64,000 nucleotides of DNA from an uncultured Bacteroidales bacterium (GTDB lineage Bacteria > Bacteroidota > Bacteroidia > Bacteroidales > P3), in NCBI GenBank assembly GCA_900314925.1, contig OMXC01000002.1, positions 1 through 64,000 on the forward strand. The letters are read 5' to 3'. Made by a program: the position numbers and the translations under genes. Below, one piece after another: positions 36,248-43,978 of the stretch. Numbering within the stretch: position 1 is the stretch's first letter; each line of letters starts with the position of its first letter. The notes beneath the pieces were generated by a model that saw only the letters and a list, made by a program, of their open reading frames with translations, was not told the DNA's origin and made no database searches.

Positions 36248-37003
36248 ATGCTTAGAGAAGAGACTGTTTTTGGACCCATATTTAGCCGGCGGCTGGGCAG
36301 CTCGCTGGGCATCAACCTGTTGCCTGAGAAGGGCAAGATATGCAACTTCGACTGCGTCTATTGCGAATGCGGCTGGAACCGCGACGGCCGTGACGACACG
36401 GTGCTGCCTACGGCGGCCAAGGTGCGCGGCGACCTGGAGCGGATGCTCAAGCGGCTCGCCGCCGAGGGCACACCGGTGGACAGCATCACCTTCAGCGGCG
36501 ACGGTGAGCCGACGCTCAATCCTGATTTCCCGCAGATTATAGACGACACACTGCGCCTCAGGGGCGAGTATTACCCCCAGGCCAAGGTGTCGGTGCTGAG
36601 CAATGCCACGCGTGTGCATCTGCCACAGGTGTTCAATGCGTTGCGCAAGGTCGACAACCCTATCATGAAGATCGACGCGCCCACCAACGCGCTGGTGAAG
36701 CTTATCAACCAGCCGGCGCCGGGCTACGACGTGGACCGTGTGGTCGATGCGCTCAAGGCCTTCAACGGCGATTTCGTGCTCCAGACCTGCATGCTGCGCT
36801 ACGACAAATTCGACTCGGCATGGCCCGAGGTCATTGACGGCATGCTGGAGATTGTCAGGATGTTGCACCCCCGCGAGTGGATGGTCTACACCATCGACCG
36901 CCCGACACCCATGCTGGGGCTGCAGAAGTTCACGCCCGACGAGATGCGGGCGCTCGTTAAGCCCCTCCTGGACGAAGGCTTCTGCATACAGATAAAAGGT
37001 TGA
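36248..37003 (+). CDS. Radical SAM protein (COG0731-like)
   Basis: 251 residues from ATG at 36248, which gives MLREETVFGPIFSRRLGSSL, the usual N terminus of this group; an in-frame ATG at 36221 would add nine residues. The radical-SAM cysteines are in CNFDCVYCECGW, and TFSGDGEPTLNPDF is the GGE-like SAM motif. It resembles the wyosine-synthase-related COG0731 family common in anaerobes; its substrate is not known. The gene is alone, divergent from thrS, and ends at a strong bidirectional terminator. Confidence 0.88.
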   Translation: MLREETVFGPIFSRRLGSSLGINLLPEKGKICNFDCVYCECGWNRDGRDDTVLPTAAKVRGDLERMLKRLAAEGTPVDSITFSGDGEPTLNPDFPQIIDDTLRLRGEYYPQAKVSVLSNATRVHLPQVFNALRKVDNPIMKIDAPTNALVKLINQPAPGYDVDRVVDALKAFNGDFVLQTCMLRYDKFDSAWPEVIDGMLEIVRMLHPREWMVYTIDRPTPMLGLQKFTPDEMRALVKPLLDEGFCIQIKG

Positions 37004-37016
37004 AAATGTACAGCAT

Positions 37017-37055
37017 AAAATAAGAGGCTCCCCGATGGGAGCCTCTTATTTTATT
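37017..37055. terminator. Bidirectional terminator
   Basis: A 16-bp perfect stem: AAAATAAGAGGCTCCC and GGGAGCCTCTTATTTT around CGAT. A and T tracts on both sides allow termination of both the radical SAM gene and the convergent C10 protease gene. Confidence 0.9.
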
Positions 37056-37070
37056 GTTGTTTCAGGCCGG

Positions 37071-38585
37071 TTAGCGGACGACGAACTTGGAGGTGGCGCC
37101 GCCGATGCGGTAGATGTAGATACCGGCAGGCATGCGGTCGGTGTCGATGACGACGTGGCTGTCGCCGGGCTGCAGTGCCACCTGCTCGACGAGCTCGCCC
37201 TTGATGTTGTACACTGCCAGAACATCAGCGTTCTTGATAGAGTAGGGGATGGTGACGCTGTGCGTGGCGGGGTTGGGGTAAGCGGCGCGGAGTTCGGTGT
37301 TGTTGACGTCGGTGATCGAGAGGTGGTCCCAGAAGTCGACGCTCGACGAGTCGGGGTGAGGCGGTATGAGGCCTATCATGGCAGTCTGTTCGTTGGTGAA
37401 CGTATAGCCATAATTGTCTATGCGCATGCTGTTGGCCGTGTTGTCGTAGAGGTTGAACCAGCCGTTACCACCGCCGTTCCAGCCCCAGTTCATATAGTAC
37501 TGCTTGAACGTTGTCGTACCGGTGCTGTCCTTGTAGCCACAGCAAACCCATGCATGGCGGTCGTCGTTGCCGACGTGGTTCTGCGATGCGCCAGACATGT
37601 ATACGGGTCGGTTGAGCTTGAGTTCGTTGCGGAGTTTTGACATGAAGGTGGCGTCACCAACGCTTGCACGCACAATTTGGTTGCAGCGGTTGTATTTGAA
37701 GTAGGCGAACATCGTTCCGGGTACCAGCGATGACTGTGCGCCGCTGCCGCCCGATGCGATGGTGCCGTAATTCATCTTCATGGCCACGCCTACAGCGTAG
37801 CATAGACGTGATACTTCGCGGCGGCTGGCGGTTGGTGTGGTACTGACTATTTTATTGGGCATGATGGAGTAGTCGAAGTGCATGGTGTCAAACCCGAGGC
37901 TTATATTTACCGGTTGGCTCATGTCGAGTTCGTCGTTCTGCCAGTAGTAGCGTTGCGAATTCTGGCCAACTTTGGGAAACTGATAGTAATGTACAATCTG
38001 AGAAAGCGCTGTGGCTACGCATCCCGTAACGGTGGAAACGCCGTTGTGTTTCGGGCAAAATATGTTGTACGTTGTTCCGTTGTTGTCGCCTTGGTCCCAC
38101 TCGTCCCAAAAAAGTATATGCGACGCTTTGGTGCTGTTGTCTGAGGGGTTGGTCCCTTCGAGCAGCTCCGTCCATGTTTTATTGTCTTCAATTGGATTGT
38201 TGGCGTCCTCAACCTGCATGGCGCTGACGATACCGGCAAAACTCTCGACCCACGACATCATGTTTTCGGGGGCGTTTTTGATGTCGAGGTTGCGGCCGTT
38301 GTCGTTGTATCCAATGATGGGATCCATGGTTGTGCTGGCCGACACAATGACCCAACCCCAGTCAGAGACATTAAAGAAGTAGCAGGCGGGTATCTTGAGC
38401 TCGGGATTGTTGATTTGGTGTATCAGATTGATGTCGGACAACTCCGCCTTCATGCCGCTTCCGGCGGCGTTCATGAAGCGCATCGCCGCTGTTTTGGCTT
38501 CGTCAACCGACACGTTGCGGGCAAACGACACATTGACGGAAAGTATTAGCGTCAAGGCTGTTAGGACGAAAATTGACTTTTTCAT
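37071..38585 (-). CDS. Streptopain-like C10 cysteine protease with T9SS sorting domain
   Basis: 504 residues from ATG at 38585 (MKKSIFVLTALTLILSVNV is the signal peptide). A propeptide of the Spi/streptopain type follows (VDEAKTAAMRFMNA). The C10 catalytic domain has the nucleophile Cys in VTGCVATALSQIVHYYQFP and the His in DDRHAWVCCGY. WNGGGNGWFNL is the usual later motif. The C terminus is a T9SS sorting domain (AAYPNPATHSVTIPY ... MPAGIYIYRIGG). It would be secreted and degrade proteins or peptides outside the cell. Confidence 0.93.
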   Translation of the reverse strand: MKKSIFVLTALTLILSVNVSFARNVSVDEAKTAAMRFMNAAGSGMKAELSDINLIHQINNPELKIPACYFFNVSDWGWVIVSASTTMDPIIGYNDNGRNLDIKNAPENMMSWVESFAGIVSAMQVEDANNPIEDNKTWTELLEGTNPSDNSTKASHILFWDEWDQGDNNGTTYNIFCPKHNGVSTVTGCVATALSQIVHYYQFPKVGQNSQRYYWQNDELDMSQPVNISLGFDTMHFDYSIMPNKIVSTTPTASRREVSRLCYAVGVAMKMNYGTIASGGSGAQSSLVPGTMFAYFKYNRCNQIVRASVGDATFMSKLRNELKLNRPVYMSGASQNHVGNDDRHAWVCCGYKDSTGTTTFKQYYMNWGWNGGGNGWFNLYDNTANSMRIDNYGYTFTNEQTAMIGLIPPHPDSSSVDFWDHLSITDVNNTELRAAYPNPATHSVTIPYSIKNADVLAVYNIKGELVEQVALQPGDSHVVIDTDRMPAGIYIYRIGGATSKFVVR

Positions 38586-38626
38586 AATATGCATTTATGC
38601 TTTATTTGTTCTACTATTTTGAAGTG

Positions 38627-38657
38627 CAAAATTACACTTTTTTCTTGAACTGACAAA
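38627..38657 (-). promoter_or_regulatory. Promoter of the C10 protease gene
   Basis: Minus strand: TTTG (38654-38657), 19 nt, TAATTTTG (38627-38634). Confidence 0.72.
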
Positions 38658-38985
38658 ATTTTGTTTGTCGCCGTAAGTTTAGTACCGCCGAAACGCGATT
38701 ACTTGCAATTTGGTAAACTACATTTTTCACTCTTCGGAAGTGCCGTTTGGAAAAAAACACCATCCAAATGGGGAGAAAGGGTAAAATTTTGCGACGATGA
38801 TATGTGTGCCAAGTAGGGAGGAAAGTGTCGGAACGAGGTGTTTTTTGTCAATTTTGGGGCAAAAAAAGATGTGTATTTTGATGTAAACTGTCACAATTTG
38901 AGGGTTGAAAAAGCTAGTGAACTACGCTATGTGGTATTGTAATTTGTTGTCTATTTGCCTTTTAGGAGAAAGGGACTTGTGCAAG
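38658..38985. other. Gene-free AT-rich stretch
   Basis: No open frame of coding quality is seen on either strand. The only structure noted is a small inverted repeat TTTGGA/TCCAAA near 38748-38770. It forms the left part of a gene-free region running to 39745. Confidence 0.6.
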
Positions 38986-39156
38986 TGTGACAGATGACAG
39001 TTGTGACAGTTTGTTTTTAAGGGGTATCCATTTCTCATTTTACCCCCTTTCTTATTTATATATATCTTATTATTAATTAATTATAAATATTATAAAGGGT
39101 GGATATCTGGAAATAGGTGGTGCCTTTTTTAATTGTCACAACTGTCATCTGTCACA
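38986..39156. repeat. Long-arm inverted repeat element 1
   Basis: Perfect 23-nt arms (38986-39008 and 39134-39156) made of tandem TGACAG units enclose 125 nt. The core contains AGGGGT, an AT-only stretch with ATTATTAATTAATTATA, ATAAAGGG and CCTTTTTTAATTG. The same core words in the same order recur in element 2. Confidence 0.85.
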
Positions 39157-39213
39157 GGGGTGTAATGGTTGCTCCCTACAAGGCTTTGGTCTTTAGCTTG
39201 TTAAGTTTATTGG

Positions 39214-39359
39214 CGTTCCAGTTCCAGTTGTTCCAATTGTTTTTTGAAGGGGTGACAATTCTCTTATTTCTTATATATATCATTAATTAATAATTAGTTA
39301 TATAGCATAAAGGGAGAACTGGTACTCCTTTTTTAATTGGAACAACTGGAACTGGAACG
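39214..39359. repeat. Long-arm inverted repeat element 2
   Basis: Perfect 25-nt arms (39214-39238 and 39335-39359) made of GTTCCA(G) units enclose 96 nt. The core shares TGTTTTTT.AAGGGGT, TATATATATC, ATTAATTAAT and ATAAAGGG with element 1, though the arms differ in sequence. Confidence 0.85.
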
Positions 39360-39384
39360 GACGTTGAGGTTGTCGAAATTCCCA

Positions 39385-39434
39385 GTAGGTCTACTAGCCG
39401 TTTACTAGCCGTCTAGGAGCCGTTAAGGACCTAC
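39385..39434. repeat. 11-nt tandem repeat inside a 7-bp inverted repeat
   Basis: GTAGGTC (39385-39391) and GACCTAC (39428-39434) enclose TACTAGCCGTT-TACTAGCCGTC-TAGGAGCCGTT, three 11-nt units. Confidence 0.7.
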
Positions 39435-39531
39435 AGAGTCAGTAAAAATGGGCAACAGCGGATTTTTGCCTTTGGTAATGGCTGTATGACAGCGGGTTAT
39501 CGGTCGGGATTGTGTGAGGCTGCTGGCGGGG

Positions 39532-39684
39532 CGTTACAGCGTTACAGTTCGAAATATGGTTACCCATAAAAGGCAAAAATGGATTAAAATTTATATAACT
39601 AATTATATATTATATAGTTATATATAATTATGTAGATAAATGAAGATTATGGATACCTTCAAAATGAACTGTAACGCTGTAACG
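39532..39684. repeat. Long-arm inverted repeat element 3
   Basis: Perfect 19-nt arms (39532-39550 and 39666-39684) made of CGTTACAG units enclose 115 nt, again with an AT-only centre (ATTATATATTATATAG). An extra half unit (TGTAACGC) follows the right arm. Confidence 0.85.
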
Positions 39685-39745
39685 GTGTAACGCTTGAGGT
39701 CCATTATCCTGTAGAGGAGACAAATTGTCAGATGATTACATTATT

Positions 39746-39777
39746 TTTGGCCATATCGGGAAAAATGTGTATCTTTG
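39746..39777 (+). promoter_or_regulatory. Promoter of the structured leader / methyltransferase cassette
   Basis: TTTG at 39746-39749, 20 nt, TATCTTTG at 39770-39777. Transcription should begin near 39784, about 300 nt before the first start codon. Confidence 0.75.
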
Positions 39778-39783
39778 CATTCC

Positions 39784-40020
39784 GAAAACAAGTCGCGAGA
39801 GTGGCGGCTTTAGTATAGAATAATAACAAAGCATTACTATTATTTCGCATTCAAGAAAAAAGTCCGCTAAACAGATTTCAAGAAATCGGAATAATACATT
39901 GACGGGATAGCCATCAAGAAATCCCAATGCTAAACGTAATTGTAATGTTCGCACTTATAGGTGTGAACTTTCTACGTTTAGCAGCGGTTTTTCTTAGCGG
40001 ACTTTCCGTGAATGCGAGTA
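39784..40020 (+). ncRNA. Candidate structured RNA or leader upstream of the methyltransferase
   Basis: By hand, nearly the whole segment folds. H1: AAGTCGC/GCGGCTT (39790-39810). H2: AATAATA/TATTATT (39819-39844). A long-range stem P1 pairs TCGCATTCA with TGAATGCGA (39845-39853 / 40009-40017) and AAAGTCCGCTAA with TTAGCGGACTTT (39859-39870 / 39994-40005). P1 encloses three hairpins. P2 is GATTT/AAATC (39874-39887). P3 is CATT-gac-GGGAT / ATCCC-AATG (39897-39929). P4 is TGCTAAACGTA/TACGTTTAGCA (39928-39938 / 39973-39983), topped by GTTCGCAC/GTGTGAAC. It matches no RNA family I know. It could be a free ncRNA or a cis-acting leader. Confidence 0.6.
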
Positions 40021-40056
40021 GATTAGCTCACGCCTTTCTTCTTTTTCCGAAGCCGA

Positions 40057-40087
40057 TTGGTAGCAATGCACAAAGAATAACTACCAA
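40057..40087 (+). promoter_or_regulatory. Hairpin abutting the methyltransferase start codon
   Basis: TTGGTAG (40057-40063) pairs with CTACCAA (40081-40087); the last A is the first base of the ATG. No Shine-Dalgarno sequence lies in the loop. The fold could limit ribosome entry. Confidence 0.5.
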
Positions 40088-41133
40088 TGGCAGGAAACCA
40101 AAGTCTCAATAGAGCATTGAAGGCCAAACAGGATGAGTTCTACACACAGATGGACGACATCAGCAACGAACTGAAGCACTACCGCGAACACTTTCACGGG
40201 AAAAAGGTTCTGTGCAACTGCGATGACCCTTACGAAAGCAATTTCTTCAAATACTTCGCGCTTAATTTCAATACACTTGGGTTAAAAAAATTAATCGCTA
40301 CTTGCTACTGCGGTTCTCCTGTGGTAGGTAGTGAAATGTTATTCGAAATAGACGGAGAAGGAAAGTTATTACGCAAGAAGGCTTATATGGTGGAGATTAC
40401 CGAAGTAGACGACTACAATGGTGACGGGGCAGTAAACCTTTCCGATGTTCAATATCTCATACAGAACGATAAGAATGTATTGACGGTGTTACATGGCGAC
40501 GACCGATATGGTGCCGGTGATTTCCGCTCTACGGAGTGCGTTGAGTTGTTAAATGAGGCAGATATTGTCTGTACAAACCCGCCATTCTCCCTCTTCCGCG
40601 AATATGTAGCACTTCTGATGAAGTATGAGAAAAAGTTCCTGATAATCGGAGGGCAGAACGCATTAAAGTATAAAGAGATATTCCCTCTTTTGATGCACAA
40701 TAGTATGTGGCTCGGATACAAGAGTGGAGACATGAGTTTTCAAGTTCCAGAATACTATGAGGCAAGGGAAACAAGATACTGGCAGGATGAAACTGGGCAG
40801 AAATGGCGTAGCCTTGGAAATATTTGTTGGTACACCAATTTAGACATTGCAAAACGTCACGAGCAGATGGATTTATGGAAACACTACGATTCTAACAACT
40901 ATCCTCATTATGATAATTTTGATGCAATCAATGTCGACAAAGTGATAGACATCCCTTGTGATTACTATGGCCTTATGGGTGTGCCCATCACATTCATGGA
41001 TAAATACAGCCCTGACCAATTTGAAATAGTCGGCGTTCTGAACCACGGCTGTGATTCGGCGTTTGACCTTGCTAAACCGACTCTAAATGGCAAAGACCTT
41101 TATTCACGCATATTAATCCGCAGAAAGAAATGA
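40087..41133 (+). CDS. EcoRI-family adenine-specific DNA methyltransferase
   Basis: 348 residues. The family start is seen in LKAKQDEFYTQMDDISNELK and VLCNCDDPYESNFFKYFALN. The catalytic NPPF is at residues 164-167 (IVCTNPPFSLFREYVALL). It would N6-methylate adenine in a short DNA site. Residues 109-120 (DYNGDGAVNLSD) form a perfect EF-hand-like calcium loop before the catalytic motif. No EcoRI-type endonuclease is next to it; instead its stop overlaps the start of a DUF262-HNH nuclease gene (ATGA). Base composition is AT-richer than the surroundings, which suggests transfer. Confidence 0.9.
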   Translation: MAGNQSLNRALKAKQDEFYTQMDDISNELKHYREHFHGKKVLCNCDDPYESNFFKYFALNFNTLGLKKLIATCYCGSPVVGSEMLFEIDGEGKLLRKKAYMVEITEVDDYNGDGAVNLSDVQYLIQNDKNVLTVLHGDDRYGAGDFRSTECVELLNEADIVCTNPPFSLFREYVALLMKYEKKFLIIGGQNALKYKEIFPLLMHNSMWLGYKSGDMSFQVPEYYEARETRYWQDETGQKWRSLGNICWYTNLDIAKRHEQMDLWKHYDSNNYPHYDNFDAINVDKVIDIPCDYYGLMGVPITFMDKYSPDQFEIVGVLNHGCDSAFDLAKPTLNGKDLYSRILIRRKK

Positions 41134-42230
41134 AGATAGAACTAACACAAGTGACCATCCGCGATTTGGTGGATGGCTATGCAGACAACAGCGCCAATGA
41201 AGAAGGCATCGTTGGCTATGGAGGAAGGCTGAATATCAGGCCTAAATACCAGCGCGAGTTCGTCTACGACGATAAGAAACGTAACGCCGTCATGGATACC
41301 GTCTGGAAAGGATTTCCTCTTAATGTGATGTATTGGGTACGAAACGATGATGGAAACTTTGAACTACTCGACGGGCAGCAACGTACCATCAGCATCTGTC
41401 AATACGTGTGGGGTGAATACATGATGCACTTAGATAATGACTTACGCGGATTCGAAAACCTAAGCAAGGAACAGAAAGATCGTATATTGGATTATGAGTT
41501 GCAGATATACATTTGCGAGGGTACCGCTGATGAGCAACTCGACTGGTTTCGCATTATCAACATCGCAGGCGAGAAACTCACCGACCAAGAACTGCGCAAC
41601 GCCATTTACAGCGGACCTTGGGTAACACAGGCAAAAAGACGTTTCAGTAAGACGAGGTGTGTTGCATGGCAGTTAGGATGCGACTATATGAGTGGCACAC
41701 CGATACGACAGGATTATCTTGAAACTGTACTGAGGTGGATGAGTGATAAAAAAATAGAGGAGTATATGGCCAAACACCAGCACGACGAAGACTGTGACGA
41801 ATTATGGCAGTATTACCAGAACGTTATTCATTGGGTGCAGACACATTTTACTGAAAAACGCAAGGAGATGAAGGGCGTACAGTGGGGAGATATGTACAAC
41901 AAGCACCGTGATGACCCATTCAAAGAGACCGACCTACGAGAACAAGTTAAGCGGCTGATGAAGGACAGCGATGTAAAGAACAAGGGTGGCATATATTGGT
42001 ATGTGATGGACGGCGATGAGCGACACCTTGACCTGCGGGCTTTTGATGACAACACCAAGCGAGAAGTCTATGAGCGTCAGCTGGGCATCTGCCCTATCTG
42101 TGGGCAGCACTTCGCCATAGAACAGATGGAAGCCGACCATATCACCCCTTGGTGTCAAGGAGGCCGAACGGTGGCTGACAACTGTCAGATGCTATGTCGC
42201 GACTGCAACAGGCATAAATCAGGGAAATAG
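41130..42230 (+). CDS. DUF262-HNH nuclease
   Basis: 366 residues. The N-terminal DUF262 domain has RPKYQREFVYD (37-47) and the nucleotide-binding/hydrolysis motif DGQQR (81-85), as in GmrS-type subunits. A helical middle follows. The C-terminal HNH domain has CPICG (Cys321, 324), DH (336-337), N351 and CRDCN (Cys356, 359), a zinc-stabilised beta-beta-alpha nuclease. DUF262 proteins often cut foreign or modified DNA using NTP. The 4-nt overlap with the methyltransferase indicates coupled translation, so the pair probably works as a restriction-modification or modification-sensing unit (inference). Confidence 0.9.
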   Translation: MKIELTQVTIRDLVDGYADNSANEEGIVGYGGRLNIRPKYQREFVYDDKKRNAVMDTVWKGFPLNVMYWVRNDDGNFELLDGQQRTISICQYVWGEYMMHLDNDLRGFENLSKEQKDRILDYELQIYICEGTADEQLDWFRIINIAGEKLTDQELRNAIYSGPWVTQAKRRFSKTRCVAWQLGCDYMSGTPIRQDYLETVLRWMSDKKIEEYMAKHQHDEDCDELWQYYQNVIHWVQTHFTEKRKEMKGVQWGDMYNKHRDDPFKETDLREQVKRLMKDSDVKNKGGIYWYVMDGDERHLDLRAFDDNTKREVYERQLGICPICGQHFAIEQMEADHITPWCQGGRTVADNCQMLCRDCNRHKSGK

Positions 42231-42262
42231 AGATAAAGTTTTTTCAATTAATAATATGAAGC

Positions 42263-42291
42263 GGGGCGGCCATGCGTGGTCGCCCCTGTTT
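42263..42291 (+). terminator. Terminator of the methyltransferase-nuclease cassette
   Basis: GGGGCGGCCA / TGGTCGCCCC (one G-U pair) around TGCG, followed by TGTTTTGTG. Confidence 0.75.
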
Positions 42292-42325
42292 TGTGTCGCT
42301 TCTGGATGGAGGAACGACGCACTTC

Positions 42326-42523
42326 TTATTCCTTGTCTTCTTTGCCGGTGCCGTCCAGGAGCCACCAGAGGCCGGTGAAGATTACTCCGCTGACGAGGCC
42401 TTGGATGATGGAATGGCGCAGGTTGTGCTGGTCAATCACCAAAGAGACGACTATGTCTGCCACCGTGAAGATTGAGAAAATCATCAGATAGTGGGGCCAT
42501 TTTCTTTTCTTAGGGAGTTTCAT
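42326..42523 (-). CDS. Small two-helix membrane protein
   Basis: 65 residues: a basic start (MKLPKKRKWPHY), a first hydrophobic helix (LMIFSIFTVADIVVSLVI), a short loop, a second helix (GLVSGVIFTGLWWLL) and a charged tail (DGTGKEDKE). The length, topology and a clear lysine-rich start argue for a real gene. No function is recognisable. It is alone between the nuclease cassette terminator and the rplI terminator. Confidence 0.65.
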   Translation of the reverse strand: MKLPKKRKWPHYLMIFSIFTVADIVVSLVIDQHNLRHSIIQGLVSGVIFTGLWWLLDGTGKEDKE

Positions 42524-42591
42524 GCTGCAATAGTATTAATCGATTCCCACTATAATAACGCCGGGGAAGCCATAATCTTACACTCGAATGT

Positions 42592-42626
42592 AAAAAAAGC
42601 ATCCACAAGAGTAGTGGATGCTTTTT
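42592..42626 (-). terminator. Terminator of rpsF-rpsR-rplI
   Basis: GCATCCAC/GTGGATGC stem extended by A5/T5, loop AAGAGTA. The T tract on the minus strand comes from the plus-strand A7 at 42592-42598. Confidence 0.85.
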
Positions 42627-42680
42627 ATAGAGATTAACTCGCGGTTTGGCGGCAAGGCTTTCCCCGCCGCGGGGACGCGG

Positions 42681-43124
42681 TTATTCGGCGACGACCTCGA
42701 TGTTGAGTTCGGCTTTGATCTCTTTGTAGACGTTGACCTTGGCGGTGTAGTTGCCAACGGTCTTGATGGCGTCGACGGTGATCTGTTTGCGGTCGATGTC
42801 GTAGTTGTGCTGTTCCTTGAGGGCCTCGGCAACCATGATGTTGTTGATGCCGCCGAAGAGCTGGCCGTTCTCACCGACCTTGACGATGAGTTTGACGGTC
42901 TTGCCGTTGAGTGCAGCCTGCTGCGTCTCGGCGTTCTTGCGGAGGGCTTCCTCCTTGTGGGCGCGCTGGCGCAGGTTCTCGGCATGGATCTTCTTGTTCA
43001 CGGGAGTGGCAATAATGGCCATTCCTTTGGGAAGAAGATAGTTGTTGGCATAGCCGTTCTTAACGTTGACGATTTCGTCTTTGTAGCCCAAGTTGGCCAC
43101 ATCCTGTTTCAGTATGATTTCCAT
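42681..43124 (-). CDS. rplI: 50S ribosomal protein L9
   Basis: 147 residues. The N-terminal RNA-binding lobe is present (MEIILKQDVANLGYKDEIVN and YANNYLLPKGMAI), then the long central helix, then a C-terminal domain. It is last in the rpsF-rpsR-rplI operon and followed by a terminator. Confidence 0.97.
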   Translation of the reverse strand: MEIILKQDVANLGYKDEIVNVKNGYANNYLLPKGMAIIATPVNKKIHAENLRQRAHKEEALRKNAETQQAALNGKTVKLIVKVGENGQLFGGINNIMVAEALKEQHNYDIDRKQITVDAIKTVGNYTAKVNVYKEIKAELNIEVVAE

Positions 43125-43143
43125 CTATTCTTCCTCCTAATGA

Positions 43144-43410
43144 TTATTTGAGACAATCGGCGACGTAGGGCATCAGGGCGATGTGACGGGCGCGTTTGAT
43201 GGCCTGCGAGACTTTCTTCTGGTATTTGTTCGAGGTACCGGTGATGCGGCGGGGCAGTATCTTGCCCTGCTCGTTGACAAACTTCAGCAGGAAGTCGGCA
43301 TCTTTATAGTCGATATATTTTATACCGAGTTTTTTGAAACGGCAATATTTCTTACGCTGAGTCTCCACAGCGATAGGAGTCAAATATTTGATTTCGCTTT
43401 CGTTAGCCAT
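43144..43410 (-). CDS. rpsR: 30S ribosomal protein S18
   Basis: 88 residues with [20 protein letters not shown] and [20 protein letters not shown], then [12 protein letters not shown]: all S18 signatures. It pairs with S6 on the ribosome and is encoded next to it. Confidence 0.97.
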   Translation of the reverse strand: MANESEIKYLTPIAVETQRKKYCRFKKLGIKYIDYKDADFLLKFVNEQGKILPRRITGTSNKYQKKVSQAIKRARHIALMPYVADCLK

Positions 43411-43437
43411 TTTCTTGTACTTTTAAGTGGTTAAACA

Positions 43438-43806
43438 TTATGCCTCGGCGGGAGCCTCGGTGTTCTCGGCAGCTGCTTTCTTGGCGTTACGTTTCTTCTC
43501 GTTGTAGGCCACGGCGTGTTTGTCAAGGCTGACGGTGAGGAAGCGGAGCAGGCGTTCGTCGCGTTTGTATGCAACCTCGAGGTCGTTAATGACGCTGCCT
43601 TCGGCCTTAAACTCTATAAGATAATAGAAGCCGGTGGTTTTTTTGCGGATAGGATAGGCGAGCTTGCGCATGCCCCAGTTGTTCTCGTACACGATTTCAG
43701 CACCCTTGGAGGTGAGCAGGTCGGTGTACTTTTTTACCGTTTCCTTCATCTGTTCTTCAGACAAAACGGGAGTTGCAATGAAAACGGTTTCGTACTGTTT
43801 TACCAT
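43438..43806 (-). CDS. rpsF: 30S ribosomal protein S6
   Basis: 122 residues: QYETVFIATPVLSEEQMKET, then NWGMRKLAYPIRKKTTGFYY and the RDERLLRFLTV strand are S6. The C-terminal tail is alanine/lysine/glutamate-rich (NAKKAAAENTEAPAEA), as in many Bacteroidales. First of three r-protein genes. Confidence 0.97.
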   Translation of the reverse strand: MVKQYETVFIATPVLSEEQMKETVKKYTDLLTSKGAEIVYENNWGMRKLAYPIRKKTTGFYYLIEFKAEGSVINDLEVAYKRDERLLRFLTVSLDKHAVAYNEKKRNAKKAAAENTEAPAEA

Positions 43807-43837
43807 TGGTTTGTGTTGTTTTGTTGTTTGTTTGACA

Positions 43838-43867
43838 ATAAAAAAGGCAGAACACCATGTTCTGCCT
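43838..43867 (-). terminator. Terminator of the tRNA operon
   Basis: AGGCAGAACA / TGTTCTGCCT stem with loop CCA, followed on the minus strand by a T-rich run. It lies between tRNA-Thr and rpsF. Confidence 0.85.
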
Positions 43868-43877
43868 AAGTTTTTTG

Positions 43878-43950
<73 letters not shown>

Positions 43951-43978
43951 GGCTGGGGTCACACGAGCGACTGCTGTG

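Noticed and set aside
38986..39684. Possible CRISPR array
   Set aside because: The repeats are inverted pairs with differing arm words, not direct repeats with unique spacers, and no cas genes are near.
39927..40112. A 61-codon hydrophobic frame ahead of the methyltransferase
   Set aside because: It lies wholly in the structured RNA region and start-codon hairpin and resembles no protein.
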